Positions 11,927 to 23,433 of a DNA stretch of 64,000 nucleotides are shown piece by piece (the stretch's first letter is position 1; every line of letters starts with the position of its first letter). This stretch comes from Pseudopyrenochaeta lycopersici. Taxonomy: Eukaryota; Ascomycota; Dothideomycetes; Pleosporales; Pseudopyrenochaetaceae. The DNA lies in NCBI GenBank assembly GCA_003313425.1, contig NHZP01000011.1, forward strand, positions 930,001 through 994,000, read 5' to 3'. Below the pieces are notes generated by a model. That model did no database searches, had not been told where the DNA came from, and saw only the letters and a program-made list of their open reading frames with translations. The position numbers were made by a program, and so were the translations under genes.

Positions 11927-13111
11927 TTAAATGTTCAGTCTCCGCTCTAGATCATCCCACCGACCCCGTCGTAAAGGATCCAGACGCTTCAGCTCGCCCA
12001 ACCACACACGCATATCCTTCGTCGTGAACGATCGGGTTCCCGCATCCACCTCCAGATACGCTTCTGCCAGCCCAAGCAGTGCCTCGTATATCCACTTACA
12101 GTCTGCTTCATCCTCCAATATCTCCTTGATATACTCCATCTCATGCTCATAGTAATTCTGCCGCTCTCCACTGGTCAAATCCTGCACGATGAGGTGATGC
12201 GGTGGGCAGGAAGGGGACAAGGTCGAGAGCAAGTACTGGTGATAGAACCATATGGACTGGTCGAAAGGATCGGTATTGATGGCTTCGCATATCAGTAACA
12301 ATTCAGAATCGAGGAAGGCGCGGCGAGCTGTTGGCTCTGCGTTACGCTGGTGGAGAATTTGGGGAATAAGCTGGCTACGGTTATGCCAGGCGGAAAAGTT
12401 GGAAAGATTGGTCTTGATCATCTTGGTTGTGTAATCGAATTCAGACTGTGCGAGACTCTTTGGCGTACTTTCGGTGGCGGCAGAAATCTGGTTCAAACGT
12501 TCAAGTTGCGAGACCACGAATCGTCTGTAGCTCCATGCATGAAAGTTCCGGTTGTCTGCGTGCAGCATTTTGTTTATCAGCTGCATTTCTCCTGACCACA
12601 TTTTGCATGCGGCCTCAGCCCCCATGAGCGACTCTCCTTTGCTTAGAAGCCAGTTTCTGTGGTTCCAGATCCAGTAGCATTTAGGAAACTTCCGCAGCAG
12701 CACAAACGTCAGCTGCAGGTCACCCTGTAAGAGCTCATCTGGCGATTGTGACGGAGCTTCTGCTACGACAAGAGAGCCTAAGACGCGTCTCCGGTGATTC
12801 CATATCGTGTAGTATTCGGGGTTCTCATTCAAGAGCTTTGTAACAAGGCCGAGAACTTCTATAGTGTATTGCTTCTCTAGGATCTGGTAAGAGCTTAGTA
12901 TTCGTCAATTGCGCTTATGAATTGGAAGCTTCCTCACTTTTGTGTTTACCAAGTCCGCAAGGTCTTTATAATCGGCGATTTGCTGGAGCTCTTTCTGTCG
13001 CGCCTCGTCTGAGCGGACGACGGGGCCCGAGCCGCGCGATATGCCGTGCTAAAGGCCGTCAGTTCAAAATCACGAGGTACAACTCTTTTATTATCTACTT
13101 ACACTGGCCAT
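11927..13111 (-). CDS. BET4: Rab geranylgeranyltransferase alpha subunit
   Basis: Alpha subunit of geranylgeranyltransferase II, which with the beta subunit and Rab escort protein attaches geranylgeranyl groups to Rab GTPases, needed for membrane traffic. Three exons: 13103-13111 (only Met-Ala-Ser), 12938-13048 and 11927-12883, with 54-base GT-AG introns; 358 residues. Five PPTA-type helical repeats are visible through their Trp cores: YYTIWNHRR, YWIWNHRNWLL, FHAWSYRRFVV, FSAWHNRSQLI and SIWFYHQYLL. The YYTIWNHRR repeat and the C-terminal WLGELKRLDPLRRGRW block fit Bet4 rather than the CAAX-type alpha subunit Ram2. The donor of intron 2 could instead be 12 bases earlier. Its start is 326 bases from that of the Ama1 gene. 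Confidence 0.93.
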
Positions 13112-13437
13112 GATTGTCTTGTGATAGTTGTATGCGAACTCGCAGCTCCCTCGTGTGGCTGCCTCGGAGAAATGTTGCCCCACTACGCGTTGAGCCTTCC
13201 TCGACTTCACACCTCCAGGAAGGTTGCTGTCAGCGCGACTTGCATCTATCCTATACTTCGCATAATCCTAAGCGATTCGCAGACCATCATTGATATTACT
13301 GACCCAGCCGCAATAATAGAGCGATAGCAGGTATTCCATCGGACTTTCAGCATCACTGTACAAAGCCAGCCTCTTCGACATGTGCTGAGGCTCACAATTG
13401 AACTGTTCTCTTTCTCAGGCATCTCAACGCCTCCAAA
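13112..13437. promoter_or_regulatory. Shared upstream region of BET4 and AMA1
   Basis: A 326-base divergent intergenic stretch that must hold both promoters. I see no TATA box or known meiotic element that I could assign with confidence. Confidence 0.5.
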
Positions 13438-16284
13438 ATGAATGATACTGATGATGAGGCATTATCGTACATGTTCGGCTACATTACGCCGCCTCTGTCG
13501 CCTACCAAGACAGTCAGCACTGCAGACTGGTTATCACCCCGAACACCGGAATCACCTCGCAAGACCCGTAGCTGTGTGTTCTTTCAGCACATGAACAATG
13601 GCTCAGGCGGTCCATCTTTTACACCTGCATCCTCTCCTACGAAATGTAAATCTGTCTCTCGTCTCGGCTCGCTTTCCATTCCAGAACTTCGTCAAAGTTC
13701 CTGTGACGTCTCCCTACGGCATTCGAACGAGTCGCCTGTAGAGCCACATGTATCACAAAGTCAAGATAGAGTGTCCTTGCATCAGTCTACTACGATCGCT
13801 TGTTTGCATAGTCGTTGTTTGTCTTGTAAACACGATCATCCCATAGAAAACCCTCCCCTCTCATTAACTACTGGTCTCCCTCGCCGGACTCAAAATGGTA
13901 CATCCTCGAGTATGTGGAAACGAGGTTGTCAAAGTTTGCCCCAGAGTTTTATTGTCGGACTGGACTCTTCATCATCACCCGCTCTAACCCATGCGGATAC
14001 AGTATCGACAGATCACGAAAGCAATGAATCATCGTCGCCAAGCCGTACCAACCAGTCAGCAAGGGAGAACCCATCACCAGCCAAACTACATAAGCTCCCG
14101 CTCCGCTTTGTCAGCTCTCCCTTGAGGCCAAGCCAATGGACTACACGCGGCGGCAAATTGGCACCATCACGCCGAAGCCACATAAGCCTGCAAGATCGAT
14201 TCATTTCGTCTCGGCGGCCGCTCGCTGTCGCCAGGGACAGTTTCGAACTGAACAAGCCTGAAGAACGAGTCGAAGGCGAACAGATTGCATGCTGTAGCGG
14301 GCATCTAGCTACAAACGCATTCAGCCATCAGCTGCGCAGAAGCGGACGTCTGAACGACGAGCTTCGCGGTCTAAGAGAAGCCCATTCTCTCATAGTGGGA
14401 AGAGCAAATGTAAATATAAGGAATGCTAACTTTAGACGTGGTCCTCTCCTATTGAACACACGTCAGGTCAGCGCCGGCGCTGTTTGGAATGTTGGTGGAC
14501 CCTCTGCTGTGAGCGATACAGTAGTAGGGGTCTCCACAGGTAGAGGGGGCATACTGGGAAGTGGAACTAACGCGCCGCTCTATAAATCTGCATTTTTGGA
14601 CCGGCCAGATCCTGAAGCGGAGATTCTAGCTTACGAACGACGCCTTGCGTTAGCGCTTGATGTTGATCAAGCGGTCCGCATCTTGCAGCATTCACCAGTA
14701 CCCTCCCGTATCCACAGCATAGAACAAGGCGTCATAAAGTCACACACAAATCATGTTTGGCGAGATGGGGCTTGGATTAAAGATAGTATCACCTCACGTT
14801 CGTTCCTAGAGTCTTCCGATGTCCCTCACCGTATGAACGCTAACAAATCTCCTTAAGCATCTCGTCGATCGCATCAGACCTCACGACGGCCTGTTCCGAT
14901 CTTACCATTCAGATGCGTTTCCACAAGGAATTAACTTCTTTAGGCGCTGACCTTGCCTACAGTGCTTGATGCTCCTCGTTTACGAGATGACTACTACTGT
15001 ACCTTGCTCGCTTATTCTCACACTGGAAACTGCCTTGCCGTTGGACTAGGAAACTTTGTTCATCTCTGGTCCGAACGAAGGGGTGTCGAGACTCCTGATT
15101 CACTCAATTCTATTCCTCCAGATGGCTCTCCAGATGTCCTGCATGTTACCTCGCTCGACTTCTCCTCGGCTCAAGGCCACCAAGCGATCCTTGCCGTAGG
15201 ACGCGCAGATGGACGTATCTCACTCTGGAGTCCTTTCGATTCAGAACCGCGTTTCGATGCTACCCAGCCTAAACCAATATCATGCGTATCCTGGAGGCCA
15301 GCCACTGTCGAGCGCCCTTCGCTCCGGGACAGTGCGATGATTGTGGCTACCGAGGAATTACTCGTTGGTGATGAAGTAGGGCAGATTTATTTCTATAGTG
15401 TCGAGTGGCCATCAGAGATTCAGAGTGCGCTCTTGGGTTGGCATGGCGCCATGACACTGCTTGCCCGCTTGACAATCCACACGCAACAGATCTGCGGACT
15501 TGCTTGGTCGACAGATGGTGAGCTATTCGCCAGTGGAGGTAATGACAATAATTGCAATCTCTTCGAAACGAAAAAGATCCTTCAACCGGGAAACGCGAGT
15601 GGAAGCATTTCAGCAAATCTGAATGTTCGTGAAGGCCCCAGTGGTGAATCCATCTATACGGTAACAAATCGCTCTGGGCCTGTCTTGCACTTACCTTACA
15701 CTGTAGCCAAACACAGGTGGACTCTCAATGCGGCTGTTAAAGCCATGGCCTTTTGTCCCTGGCAACGTGGTCTCATTGCTGTTGGTGGTGGCTCGAACGA
15801 CCGATGTATTCATTTCTACCACACTCGGTCTGGCACTTGTCTTGCGACCATCGACTGCGCTGCTCAAGTCACTAGTCTGATATGGTCAAAAACAAGACGC
15901 GAAATTATAGCAACATTTGGCTTTGCACAGCCCGAACATCCCTATCGCATTGCAGTTTTTGGATGGCCGAGTTGCGAACAGGTCGTTGCGATACCGTGGT
16001 GGGACGAGCATCGCGCATTATGTGCAGTCGCTTATCCTGGTGGTCCAATGAGTCCTCCGCAGGCAGATGGTGACAGCCAGGACGACAGCAAAGCGAGAGG
16101 TGATGAGGGATGCATTGTCGTGGCAACCAGCGACATGGCAATCAGGTTCCATGAGATTTGGTCGGATAGAAGGGGTAATGTAGCAGGAGGTTTGTTAGGA
16201 AGTGGAAGAGCCGGCCTGTTGGGAGGAAGTGATATCCTTGAGGGTTTGCATGGTATCGAGAGGGAAACTGCTGTGATTAGGTGA
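13438..16284 (+). CDS. AMA1: Meiosis-specific APC/C activator, Cdc20/Cdh1 family (Ama1-like)
   Basis: Ama1 activates the anaphase-promoting complex in meiosis and spore formation. The disordered N-terminal half contains a C-box, DRFISSRR, at about residues 253-260. It continues to HVWRDGAWIK, then the WD40 propeller opens with VLDAPRLRDDYYCTLLAYS and AVGLGNFVHLWSE. The protein ends in the dipeptide Ile-Arg (AVIR), the tail that docks on APC/C TPR subunits. The reading frame is broken twice around 14786-14960: an in-frame TAA at 14854, then a switch before VLDAP. My preferred model has introns 14786-14857 (GT-AG) and 14913-14960 (AT-AC), restoring RRPVPILPFR-VLDAP and giving 908 residues. An all GT-AG model (14831-14877 and 14917-14962) is also open but destroys the conserved PFRVLDAP. 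Family call firm, splice model not. Confidence 0.87.
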
Positions 16285-16701
16285 GGTGGCTCTCCTCTTC
16301 TCTATTAGACGTCGAGACTGGTTACATTGATCTTCTTGCGACCCTCTATCTGCCTCCTTACTATTGCTCTAGGTGTGAAAGTTATCCTCCCACGAACTAG
16401 ATCATGGTGTATGTGGAATAATAGCTAGGGGCACTGACAGCGTAGATTGATAGGATTCGTGTGGAAATATTACATCATTGGTTGGAGATTTTAGAATTGA
16501 GCACAGTGATCAATGCGATGGAGATATCATGAAGTGATGCAATTGTTTATTGAGACAACTGCCTAGAGCAGTCAGTGGTATGAGAAGCGCCTATGCCTGG
16601 AATTCCGAAGTCCTCGTTCAGATACAGGAGCCCACACCGTATTTTCATGCCGACGCCAATGTAATCATTCCACGACCAAATCATGCACTCATAACCAAAA
16701 C
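16285..16701. other. Convergent 3' flanks of AMA1 and RPS6
   Basis: Both genes end here. The sequence is AT-rich, as expected for 3' UTRs. Nothing else was seen. Confidence 0.5.
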
Positions 16702-17589
16702 CTAATGCCTCATCGACGAAGCCCTCCTCTTGCGGGCCTCGTCGTGAGCAGCCTTGGCCTCACCGATGCGCTTGGAGAGAATCTGAGCGTACTCGTTCTG
16801 CAAAAAGTCAGTATTAGAACCCAGAATAATTGTGAAATAGGTGGACATACGGCAGCATCCTTGGAAGCCTCCGCGCGGCGGCGCTTGAGTGCGACCCTGT
16901 GGCGCTTGTGCTGGAGACGCTGAGGAGTAACCAGACGCTGGATCTTGGGAGCCTTGGTATAGGGCTTCGCGCCCTCCTTCTTGGAGGTGACTTCACGACG
17001 AATGACAAACTTGCGAACCTATAGCAATGCGTGGTCAGTATCAAACCTATGCAAAATACAATATAGCTATTGGTCCTCAGACTCAACCCTTTGCAAGAAG
17101 CAGGGTTGGCGAAGAAGCTATGAGAGAACTCACATCATCTTCCTTGCTGAGACCGAAGAAGCGGCGGATCTTGGTTGCGCGCTTGGGACCGAGACGCTTG
17201 GGGTGGACGACATCGGTGAGGCCGGGGATGTCGGCGTCACCCTTCTTGACGATGCTCACGGCAAGGACAGCGAGGTCCGAGGCGACGATGCAACCGCGAA
17301 CGGACTTCCTCTTGCGCTCGCCGGTGCGACGTGGGCGGTAGCAGGAGTGGCCATCACTGAGTAGGAGTCGGACACGGGATGGGTGCATGACACCCTGCTT
17401 CATCGGGAAACCCTGCTTGTCGTTGCCGCCGGTGATCCTGAGGATGTAGCCCTTGAACTCGTCGCCGACGCTGTCGCCAGGGACTTCCTGGCCCATACGG
17501 CGGTCCATGAAGACGTGGAGCTTGCGCTCATCTTCAACCTCGATCAATTTCTGGGTTCCATTGTTGGGGTAGGAGATGTTGAGCTTCAT
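16702..17589 (-). CDS. RPS6: 40S ribosomal protein eS6
   Basis: Structural protein of the small ribosomal subunit and target of TOR-linked kinase signalling. Exons 17134-17589, 16851-17018 and 16702-16797 are joined by GT-AG introns of 115 and 53 bases, giving 239 residues, the usual length. Start [17 protein letters not shown], then [33 protein letters not shown] and [16 protein letters not shown], all family hallmarks. The long basic helix ([19 protein letters not shown]) precedes the C-terminal RRASSMRH, whose serines are the conserved phosphorylation sites. An in-frame stretch upstream of the chosen ATG has no family likeness, so it is taken as leader. Confidence 0.97.
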
Positions 17590-18262
17590 CTTGACTGCGG
17601 TGTCTTGATGACCGTGGGAAGCTGCAACGTTAGTAGATTGTCGTGAGAAGTCGAGATTCAATGTTTTCGCGAGAGTTCGCTTAGTTTAGACTCTGTGGGC
17701 GGATACCGGGAAAACTCTTCGCCGACATCTTGGCATAGTCACGTGCTCGCGCGATCAGCCTCAGCTCTTTTGAGCATCATGGCTAGGAAAACTGGTCGTG
17801 ATTATGTCTATCATGACTTTTGGGATGCCCGACCAGAGCAATTATTACATGTTGGTCCTTCCTATCTTCACTGAGGAGCCGTTGTACCTTCGTTGGCATC
17901 AGGAGAGAAACTTCGCACAGAGGTGTTTTCTATACGAACGACCAAACTGCCTTCACAAGATATGAATATCACAACGCATTTCGAAGAATTATGTGAACTT
18001 GATTTGAATTTTCAACGTATTCATGAGGCTAAATGGGATATCACACTGAACCATGCTTATAGGAAAAGTGATATCCAGGACAATAGCAATCATGTCCTTA
18101 TCCTCATATCCAGCCAACTCTGAGACGAGTTCTATTAAGTTTGACAAGCCATGAACGCCGATACATGCCATGTCCCGGGTCTGACAATATGATGCTTTTG
18201 ATGACGTAGACACAAAAAAAAAGGAAAATACAAGAAGAGAAAGGAAGTAGAGATGAAACAGC
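17590..18262. other. Intergenic region between RPS6 and RCN1
   Basis: Holds the RPS6 promoter and the 3' flank of calcipressin. A short plus-strand frame beginning with the ATG near 17779 (MARKTGRDYVYHDFWDARPE) stops after about 30 codons, and another follows at 17893-18123. Neither is recognised. Confidence 0.4.
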
Positions 18263-19116
18263 CTAGTGCATGAACTCGACAGGCGGCCGCGCAGTGCTGA
18301 TCGTCTTGCCTTGCGCCTTCTGGGACGCGATCGGCCCCTCAATACCCTCCATCACATCGATTGGAGTCATGGCCTCAGGTGTCCCTGTTGTATCTTCGAC
18401 TGATATAGCTGGAAGATTCGGTGAGTCGCCATGGTCTTCGGGGTGATAGACCACTGTCGTGCTGCCGGTCCGTCTCCTGGTAATTGGGCTGTTGCCGAAG
18501 TCTGAAACAGGCGAGTGTGCATCATGGCTAGAGTTTGCGTGCAGTCGTGCCAGCGCGGCTGCAAGGTCCTCGGCGTGCACGAGCTTGTTGGGCGCATCTT
18601 CCTCTTTCATTTCCCAGCCCATGGGAGGCGAGGGTGGCGGTGAAATGAAGAATAATCTGTCTGATTTGGGGAGAGCAAGATGCTGGTCGGAGGGGTTCAG
18701 CGGTGTGTTCAACCCAAAGTACACGCGAATGCGGTAGCCCATAAGTTGCTCGCCATCGAGGGTCTGCCGTATCTGTATCGCAGAGTCGATGTCGAAGAAA
18801 GAGACTACGATGCGGCGGAATGACTTGAGCGGGGCCCAGGTGTGGACCTTTGCATGTTGGTCTATTGTCTCGCGGATCTCAGTGAGGGTGGAGAACTCGA
18901 AGATTTCGGGTGCGAGAAGGTTCTGGAGAAACAGTTAGCTTTGTCGCTGGCCCAGTTGAAAAGCGTACATACTGTTATAATCAGCGTATTCGATGGTGGT
19001 GAAGGCTCGACCAGCGGTGGAAGGTCTGAGAGGTCGAGAGAAAGTGGCGATTTGGATCGCGATGACGTCCGCGAGCGTTGTGGTGATGGAATGGTGGCCT
19101 GCATGTTTGCGGTCAT
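18263..19116 (-). CDS. RCN1: Calcipressin, regulator of calcineurin
   Basis: Cytosolic regulator that binds calcineurin and tunes calcium signalling. Two exons, 18973-19116 and 18263-18922, with a 50-base GT-AG intron, give 267 residues. An RRM-like N-terminal fold spans SNTLIIT, IFEFSTLTEIRE and FRRIVVSFFDIDSAIQIR. Then comes the family signature ISPPPSPPMGWE, whose serines are phosphorylated in homologues to switch the protein's activity. The C-terminus holds the conserved STARPPVE motif that contacts calcineurin. A Ser/Pro-rich leader (SPQRSRTSSRSKSP) precedes the RRM, as is common in filamentous fungi. A further upstream exon cannot be excluded, but a complete fold is already present. Confidence 0.93.
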
Positions 19117-20799
19117 GTATGGATGCGCAAGCAGAAATGTTGAGAAGATCTGTCTTGTGAGTTGCTGTTGTAAGTTGAAGAGTAAACCAGAGACAGCGTG
19201 TGTCTTATATCAAAAGTCGCCTTCCGTCGGGCGGTTGTTCGTTCCAGTTACCGCAACCAGCAGAGAGACGAGCACTGCCCCAATAACGCCAAGCCCCAGG
19301 ACAAGTCCGGCATCACCAACCGCCTGCAAGTCCCCTTCGTGCGATCTTTGGCCAGCTGGGCGTTCGAGTGCACTGCCCCGCCGTCCCTCTTCAACGCTAG
19401 GTGCTTCAAGGGGCCTGCGGACCTCGGCGGAAACGCGTCAATAATTGAAATCCACTGACGAGGTCACCATCCGCAGTGAAAAGGAGAAGGCCATCTGCGC
19501 CTCGCTGATGAATGACCCGCATTTGACAGGTGCGCAACTCAGCCTCGAAAAGAAGTCTCGATCGGTGTCTCGGAGGTCTCAATCCCACTGACATGCCGTC
19601 TGAAAACTTATCAAGCATTGCGTCTAGTCACTAGCTTATCCATGTTACGGTCCGGACCATGTGCGTACTGGTTGGGACCCGTTTTCTTGTCCGACTGGGC
19701 AGGCTGAATTGGATGGATTATCGACAATGTACTGCTCCTCTGTCTATCTTTTCTCCCTCGCCTCCCCGTGCCGTACGTGCTATGGCGATGCAACGAAAGA
19801 AATTGCCTGAGCAGGTCAGCCCACCTACGCCATAGCCATAGGCGGTCTCCGTCACGAACCGCATGCGCTTTGTCGTCCAGACTTCGTCAGCAGGTATTCT
19901 GCTTCGCCTTGATGTTACAGCGGGACCTTGTCCGTCATGCCTAGATATCATGATGCTTGGTACAGGTGCTTGGCTTCCCTCTATCATGGTGCGCATGCAC
20001 CGCAAGGCTAACTGACGATGACGCTGTGTCTCCTGTGCGTCTCGGAGCTTTTGTGTATGCCAAAACCCTTGAACGCGTGCGCCAGATTTTTATTTGTTAT
20101 TTGTTCAAGATTCTTCCCACCATGATACCCACAGCCCTTTCTCAGGAGGTCTTCCAGGGTGCGACTACCAGATACGCAATGTCTCCTCTGTTTTGGATCT
20201 CAACGGTCCGAAAGTGGAACAAGTCCCTCTTGGCGGATGATTTTGTAGTTTCGTCTATGGACTCGGTGGCTATTGAACATTTGATAATTAAGACCTGGTA
20301 CTTGCGTTGAACTCTTGAGGCTCAATCTAAGAAGATCTGGTTATACGCAAGTAATATCCTGCTTTCAGCAGGCGGTGTGATAATACGTTGACTGTTATTG
20401 TATTGCTGCTTCCTAGGATCGCCCTTTCTCAAACACCACGATTCGAAAATCAAACATGTTCAGAAAGCTATGCCATTAAGAAACCGTACCTGCACTACAT
20501 TTCAGGCATGCCTGGGCTATTATGGCAAGTATTTTGTCTAGATTTCGTAGGCATTCTCTGCGCAATGTGGCGTAGGTGTGGCGCGGATTATTTGTGCCGT
20601 ATCTGGATTAGAACTTTTCGGGGAAACCGTGAGCCATGGCTCACTCAAAGAATCTCCACTTCTAGATCAACCTTAGCTAGCACCACACCACACTTGCCAA
20701 CACGTCGCTCTCCGCCTCGCACCTTAGTCGCCTTGATACCTCGGCTCCCTCCAGAAACCTCCACTCGCTCAGCCCCCGCCTCTCCGAAAGCAGTACGCG
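19117..20799. other. Intergenic region, no recognised gene
   Basis: Holds the promoters of calcipressin and of RPB3. Open frames of 60-200 codons on both strands overlap each other and show no domain or consistent coding character. Confidence 0.45.
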
Positions 20800-21929
20800 A
20801 TGGATTACGACCCAGAAGGCGGCGCAATCAACGTGCGCTTCCTCCAGGTACACCGCCCGCTTTGTTGCTACCCAAAGTCTCAAGGCGATCGCTATACTAA
20901 CATAGCCATGACGACTAGGCCGATAACCAACGCGCCAACTTCATTGTCCAGAACTTCAACCTCGAGACCGCAAACTCGCTGCGGCGAGTGATGCTCGCTG
21001 AGATCCCCACACTTGCCATCGATGTCGTAGAAGTGCTCGACAACACGTCTGTCCTTGCTGATGAATTCGTATGCCACCGTCTCGGTCTCATTCCACTATC
21101 ATCAAAGGGTGTAGATGATCTACTATATTCGCGCGACTGCGACTGTGAAGGGTACTGCGACAACTGCTCGGTGGTGCTCACGCTGAACGCAAAATGCACA
21201 GGCAGCGAGATCATGAAAGTCTATGCGCGAGATTTGGTGATTGAGAGCAACAGGCCGAATGACGAAGTCGGCAGGCCGGTCATCACAGATGATATGGGCA
21301 CGGGCAGTTGTATTGTGAAGCTGAGGAGGGGACAGGCGATAAATATGCGATGCATTGCGAAGAAGGGAATCGCGAAGGAACATGCAAAGTGGGCACCGAG
21401 TGCCGCGATAGGATTCGAGTACGACCCAGCGAATAAGCTGCATCATCTGGATTACTGGTTTGAGGAAGACCCAGAGAAGGAGTGGTATGTTCGAGTTTGA
21501 ATCCACCAAAACTTCTTCACCCGACTAATAGTATACAGGCCAAAAGATGAAGAGCGCATCAACCTCGATGGCGGCCCTCCCAACCCCGACGAACCTTTCA
21601 ACTATGAGGCAGTCCCAACGCGCTTCTTCTATGACGTGGAGACTGTTGGCGGCCTCGACCCCGACCAAATAGTCACCAAAGGTATCACCGTCCTTCAGGA
21701 AAAGCTCGCAAGCATCATCATCGAACTCTCTGGCGGCGTAGGAGGCGCAGACGGCGTAGACTTTGGCGGCGCGCAGAGTCCAACAATGAACGGTGCAGGC
21801 TATGGCGGTGCTGACGGTGGGTATACGCCTGCTGGTGGGTATGGCGGCGCGAGTCAGTGGGGAGGTGCTGGTGCGGCGCAAGGCGGCACAACGCCGTATG
21901 GCGCTACGCCTTATGGGCAGAATTGGTAG
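20800..21929 (+). CDS. RPB3: RNA polymerase II subunit Rpb3
   Basis: Alpha-like subunit that pairs with Rpb11 and starts assembly of RNA polymerase II in the nucleus. Exons 20800-20847, 20919-21484 and 21539-21929 are joined by GT-AG introns of 71 and 54 bases, giving 334 residues. The alpha-like dimerisation motif is [18 protein letters not shown]. The zinc-binding loop [10 protein letters not shown] is complete. Then follow [17 protein letters not shown] and [17 protein letters not shown]. The last 60 residues are a Gly/Ala/Tyr-rich tail ([26 protein letters not shown]), longer than in yeast and typical of filamentous fungi. Confidence 0.97.
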
Positions 21930-22423
21930 TCATTGCTTGGTGCACGCGGGGAGCTATCGACGGATTGTACAACATTGCATGGACGGCGTTCTAACAGAGG
22001 CGGCATCACAAGCTGAAAAGCTGCTGAAAATGCGGCACATCTTGCGCAACCTCGAGAGTCTTGACAACTGCAGGCTCGTAAAATCATAGAAGTTGAAGCA
22101 AATTGTTTGCTATGCCCATCTACCTCTTACATGTCATCATGGTAGAGCCATTTCCGTCATGCCTAATGTGACTAATATACAGGAGCATTGCTCGACTTTT
22201 CAAATGCGTGAGAGGGGAATATACATGTACACAACCAGAAGATGGCGTGACAAACAGGGACACAAAAAACGCCACGCCCAATGTTATCATACCAAAGTGT
22301 AGCCGGACAAAGCCAACCAGACATGGTGCCGAACGGAAATACTCATACTCATACAGATGCGGGTGTCGTGTGAACAAGGGTGCGCGCCTTGTCCGCGCAA
22401 GGAATTCGAGGCGGTTCGAACAA
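21930..22423. other. Convergent 3' flanks of RPB3 and MGE1
   Basis: 3' UTRs of the two converging genes. No other feature was seen. Confidence 0.5.
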
Positions 22424-23189
22424 TTATGCGTTCTTCACGACGCCAACCTTGGCAGGCCGCAGAACTCGGCCGTTCAGCTTGAAGCCCTTCTGCTGCGTAT
22501 GGAAGCAGCTCCCGTCCTCCTTGTCTGGCTGCGGCGCCTGGAAAACCGCCTCGTGGATGTTGGGGTCAAATTTCTCTCCTGCCTCCGAGGGATCGAAGCG
22601 CTCCAGGCCGTGCTTCTTGAGCGTATTGATCAAGATGGTGTCCGTCATCTTGATGCCATCGTGCAGGGCGATCAAATCCGCATTGTCGCCTTTGAGCTTC
22701 TCCGCGGGCACGGTTCCGAGAGCGCGGTCGAGGTTGTCGACTGATTCGACGAGGTCCCGTGCGAAGCGTTGGATGGCGAAGTCTTTTGCGGCTTGGGTTT
22801 CGCGCTTTGTGCGCTCTTGGAGGTTGCGGAAGTCGGCTACTGAGCGCAGGTACTTATCCTGATCAGATAATTAGAACACATGTCTCCCGCTTCAAAGGCA
22901 TTTGGTTATGATAGAGATCGAGGGTTTGGTGTGTCGGGCGTACCTTGAGCTCAATAATTTCCTTGTCTTTCTTCTCCACTTGCTCCTTCAACTGTGCCGT
23001 CTCATTACTTGACGCATCCTCCTTCTTCTCAGCTGCTTCGCCTTCTTTTGCTGCTGGGGCGTCTGAGTACCATCGAATGGAGGGAGTGGCAGCTGCTCGT
23101 GTGACGTTTACTTGCTGCCTTAGAGGCGCAAAAGGCGGTGTTCGGCGGGCGGCCTGTCTTGAGGCACGAAGGATTGTTCTTTGCAGCAT
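22424..23189 (-). CDS. MGE1: Mitochondrial GrpE nucleotide-exchange factor
   Basis: Releases ADP from mitochondrial Hsp70 in the matrix, for protein import and folding. Exons 22944-23189 and 22424-22858, with an 85-base GT-AG intron; 226 residues. The N-terminus MLQRTILRASRQAARRTPPF is a typical matrix presequence, rich in Arg and lacking acids. The long GrpE coiled coil runs through QLKEQVEKKDKEIIELK to YLRSVADFRNLQERTKRE, then FAIQRFARDLVESVDNLDRAL. The beta domain includes FDPNIHEAVFQ and ends NGRVLRPAKVGVVKN, the usual GrpE C-terminus. The ATG at 23187-23189 was chosen because the upstream frame has no presequence character. Start codons of this gene and the PrpF-like gene are 244 bases apart. 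Confidence 0.96.
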
Positions 23190-23433
23190 TGCGATATGTG
23201 CGATGTGATATGGGAGATAGAGGATGGAAAGAGGTTTGTGCGGCGGAGATATATTTTGAGAGTGGTGCAGGCGATGATGTAGAAGCTTCTCAGAAAATTT
23301 CGGAGCTGGAGGTTGCTTCACAGAGGGGTCAGTGCGCCCGAAAGCAGGGCCCTGCCTCGGTTTGCGTTCCGAACATCGCCATTCCGACTCAACGTCCGAC
23401 ATGCTTCGTTAAAGGTCAATAGCATGATGCGTG

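Noticed and set aside
18842..19444. Plus-strand open frame of 200 codons
   Set aside because: Lies opposite the first exon and promoter of calcipressin; antisense shadow.
20388..20900. Plus-strand open frame of 170 codons
   Set aside because: Overlaps the first exon of RPB3 in another frame; the Arg/Pro-rich end is the out-of-frame reading of GC-rich sequence.
22405..22425. GGTTCGAAC, resembling a tRNA B box
   Set aside because: No matching A box at the right distance and no cloverleaf; it lies at the MGE1 stop region.
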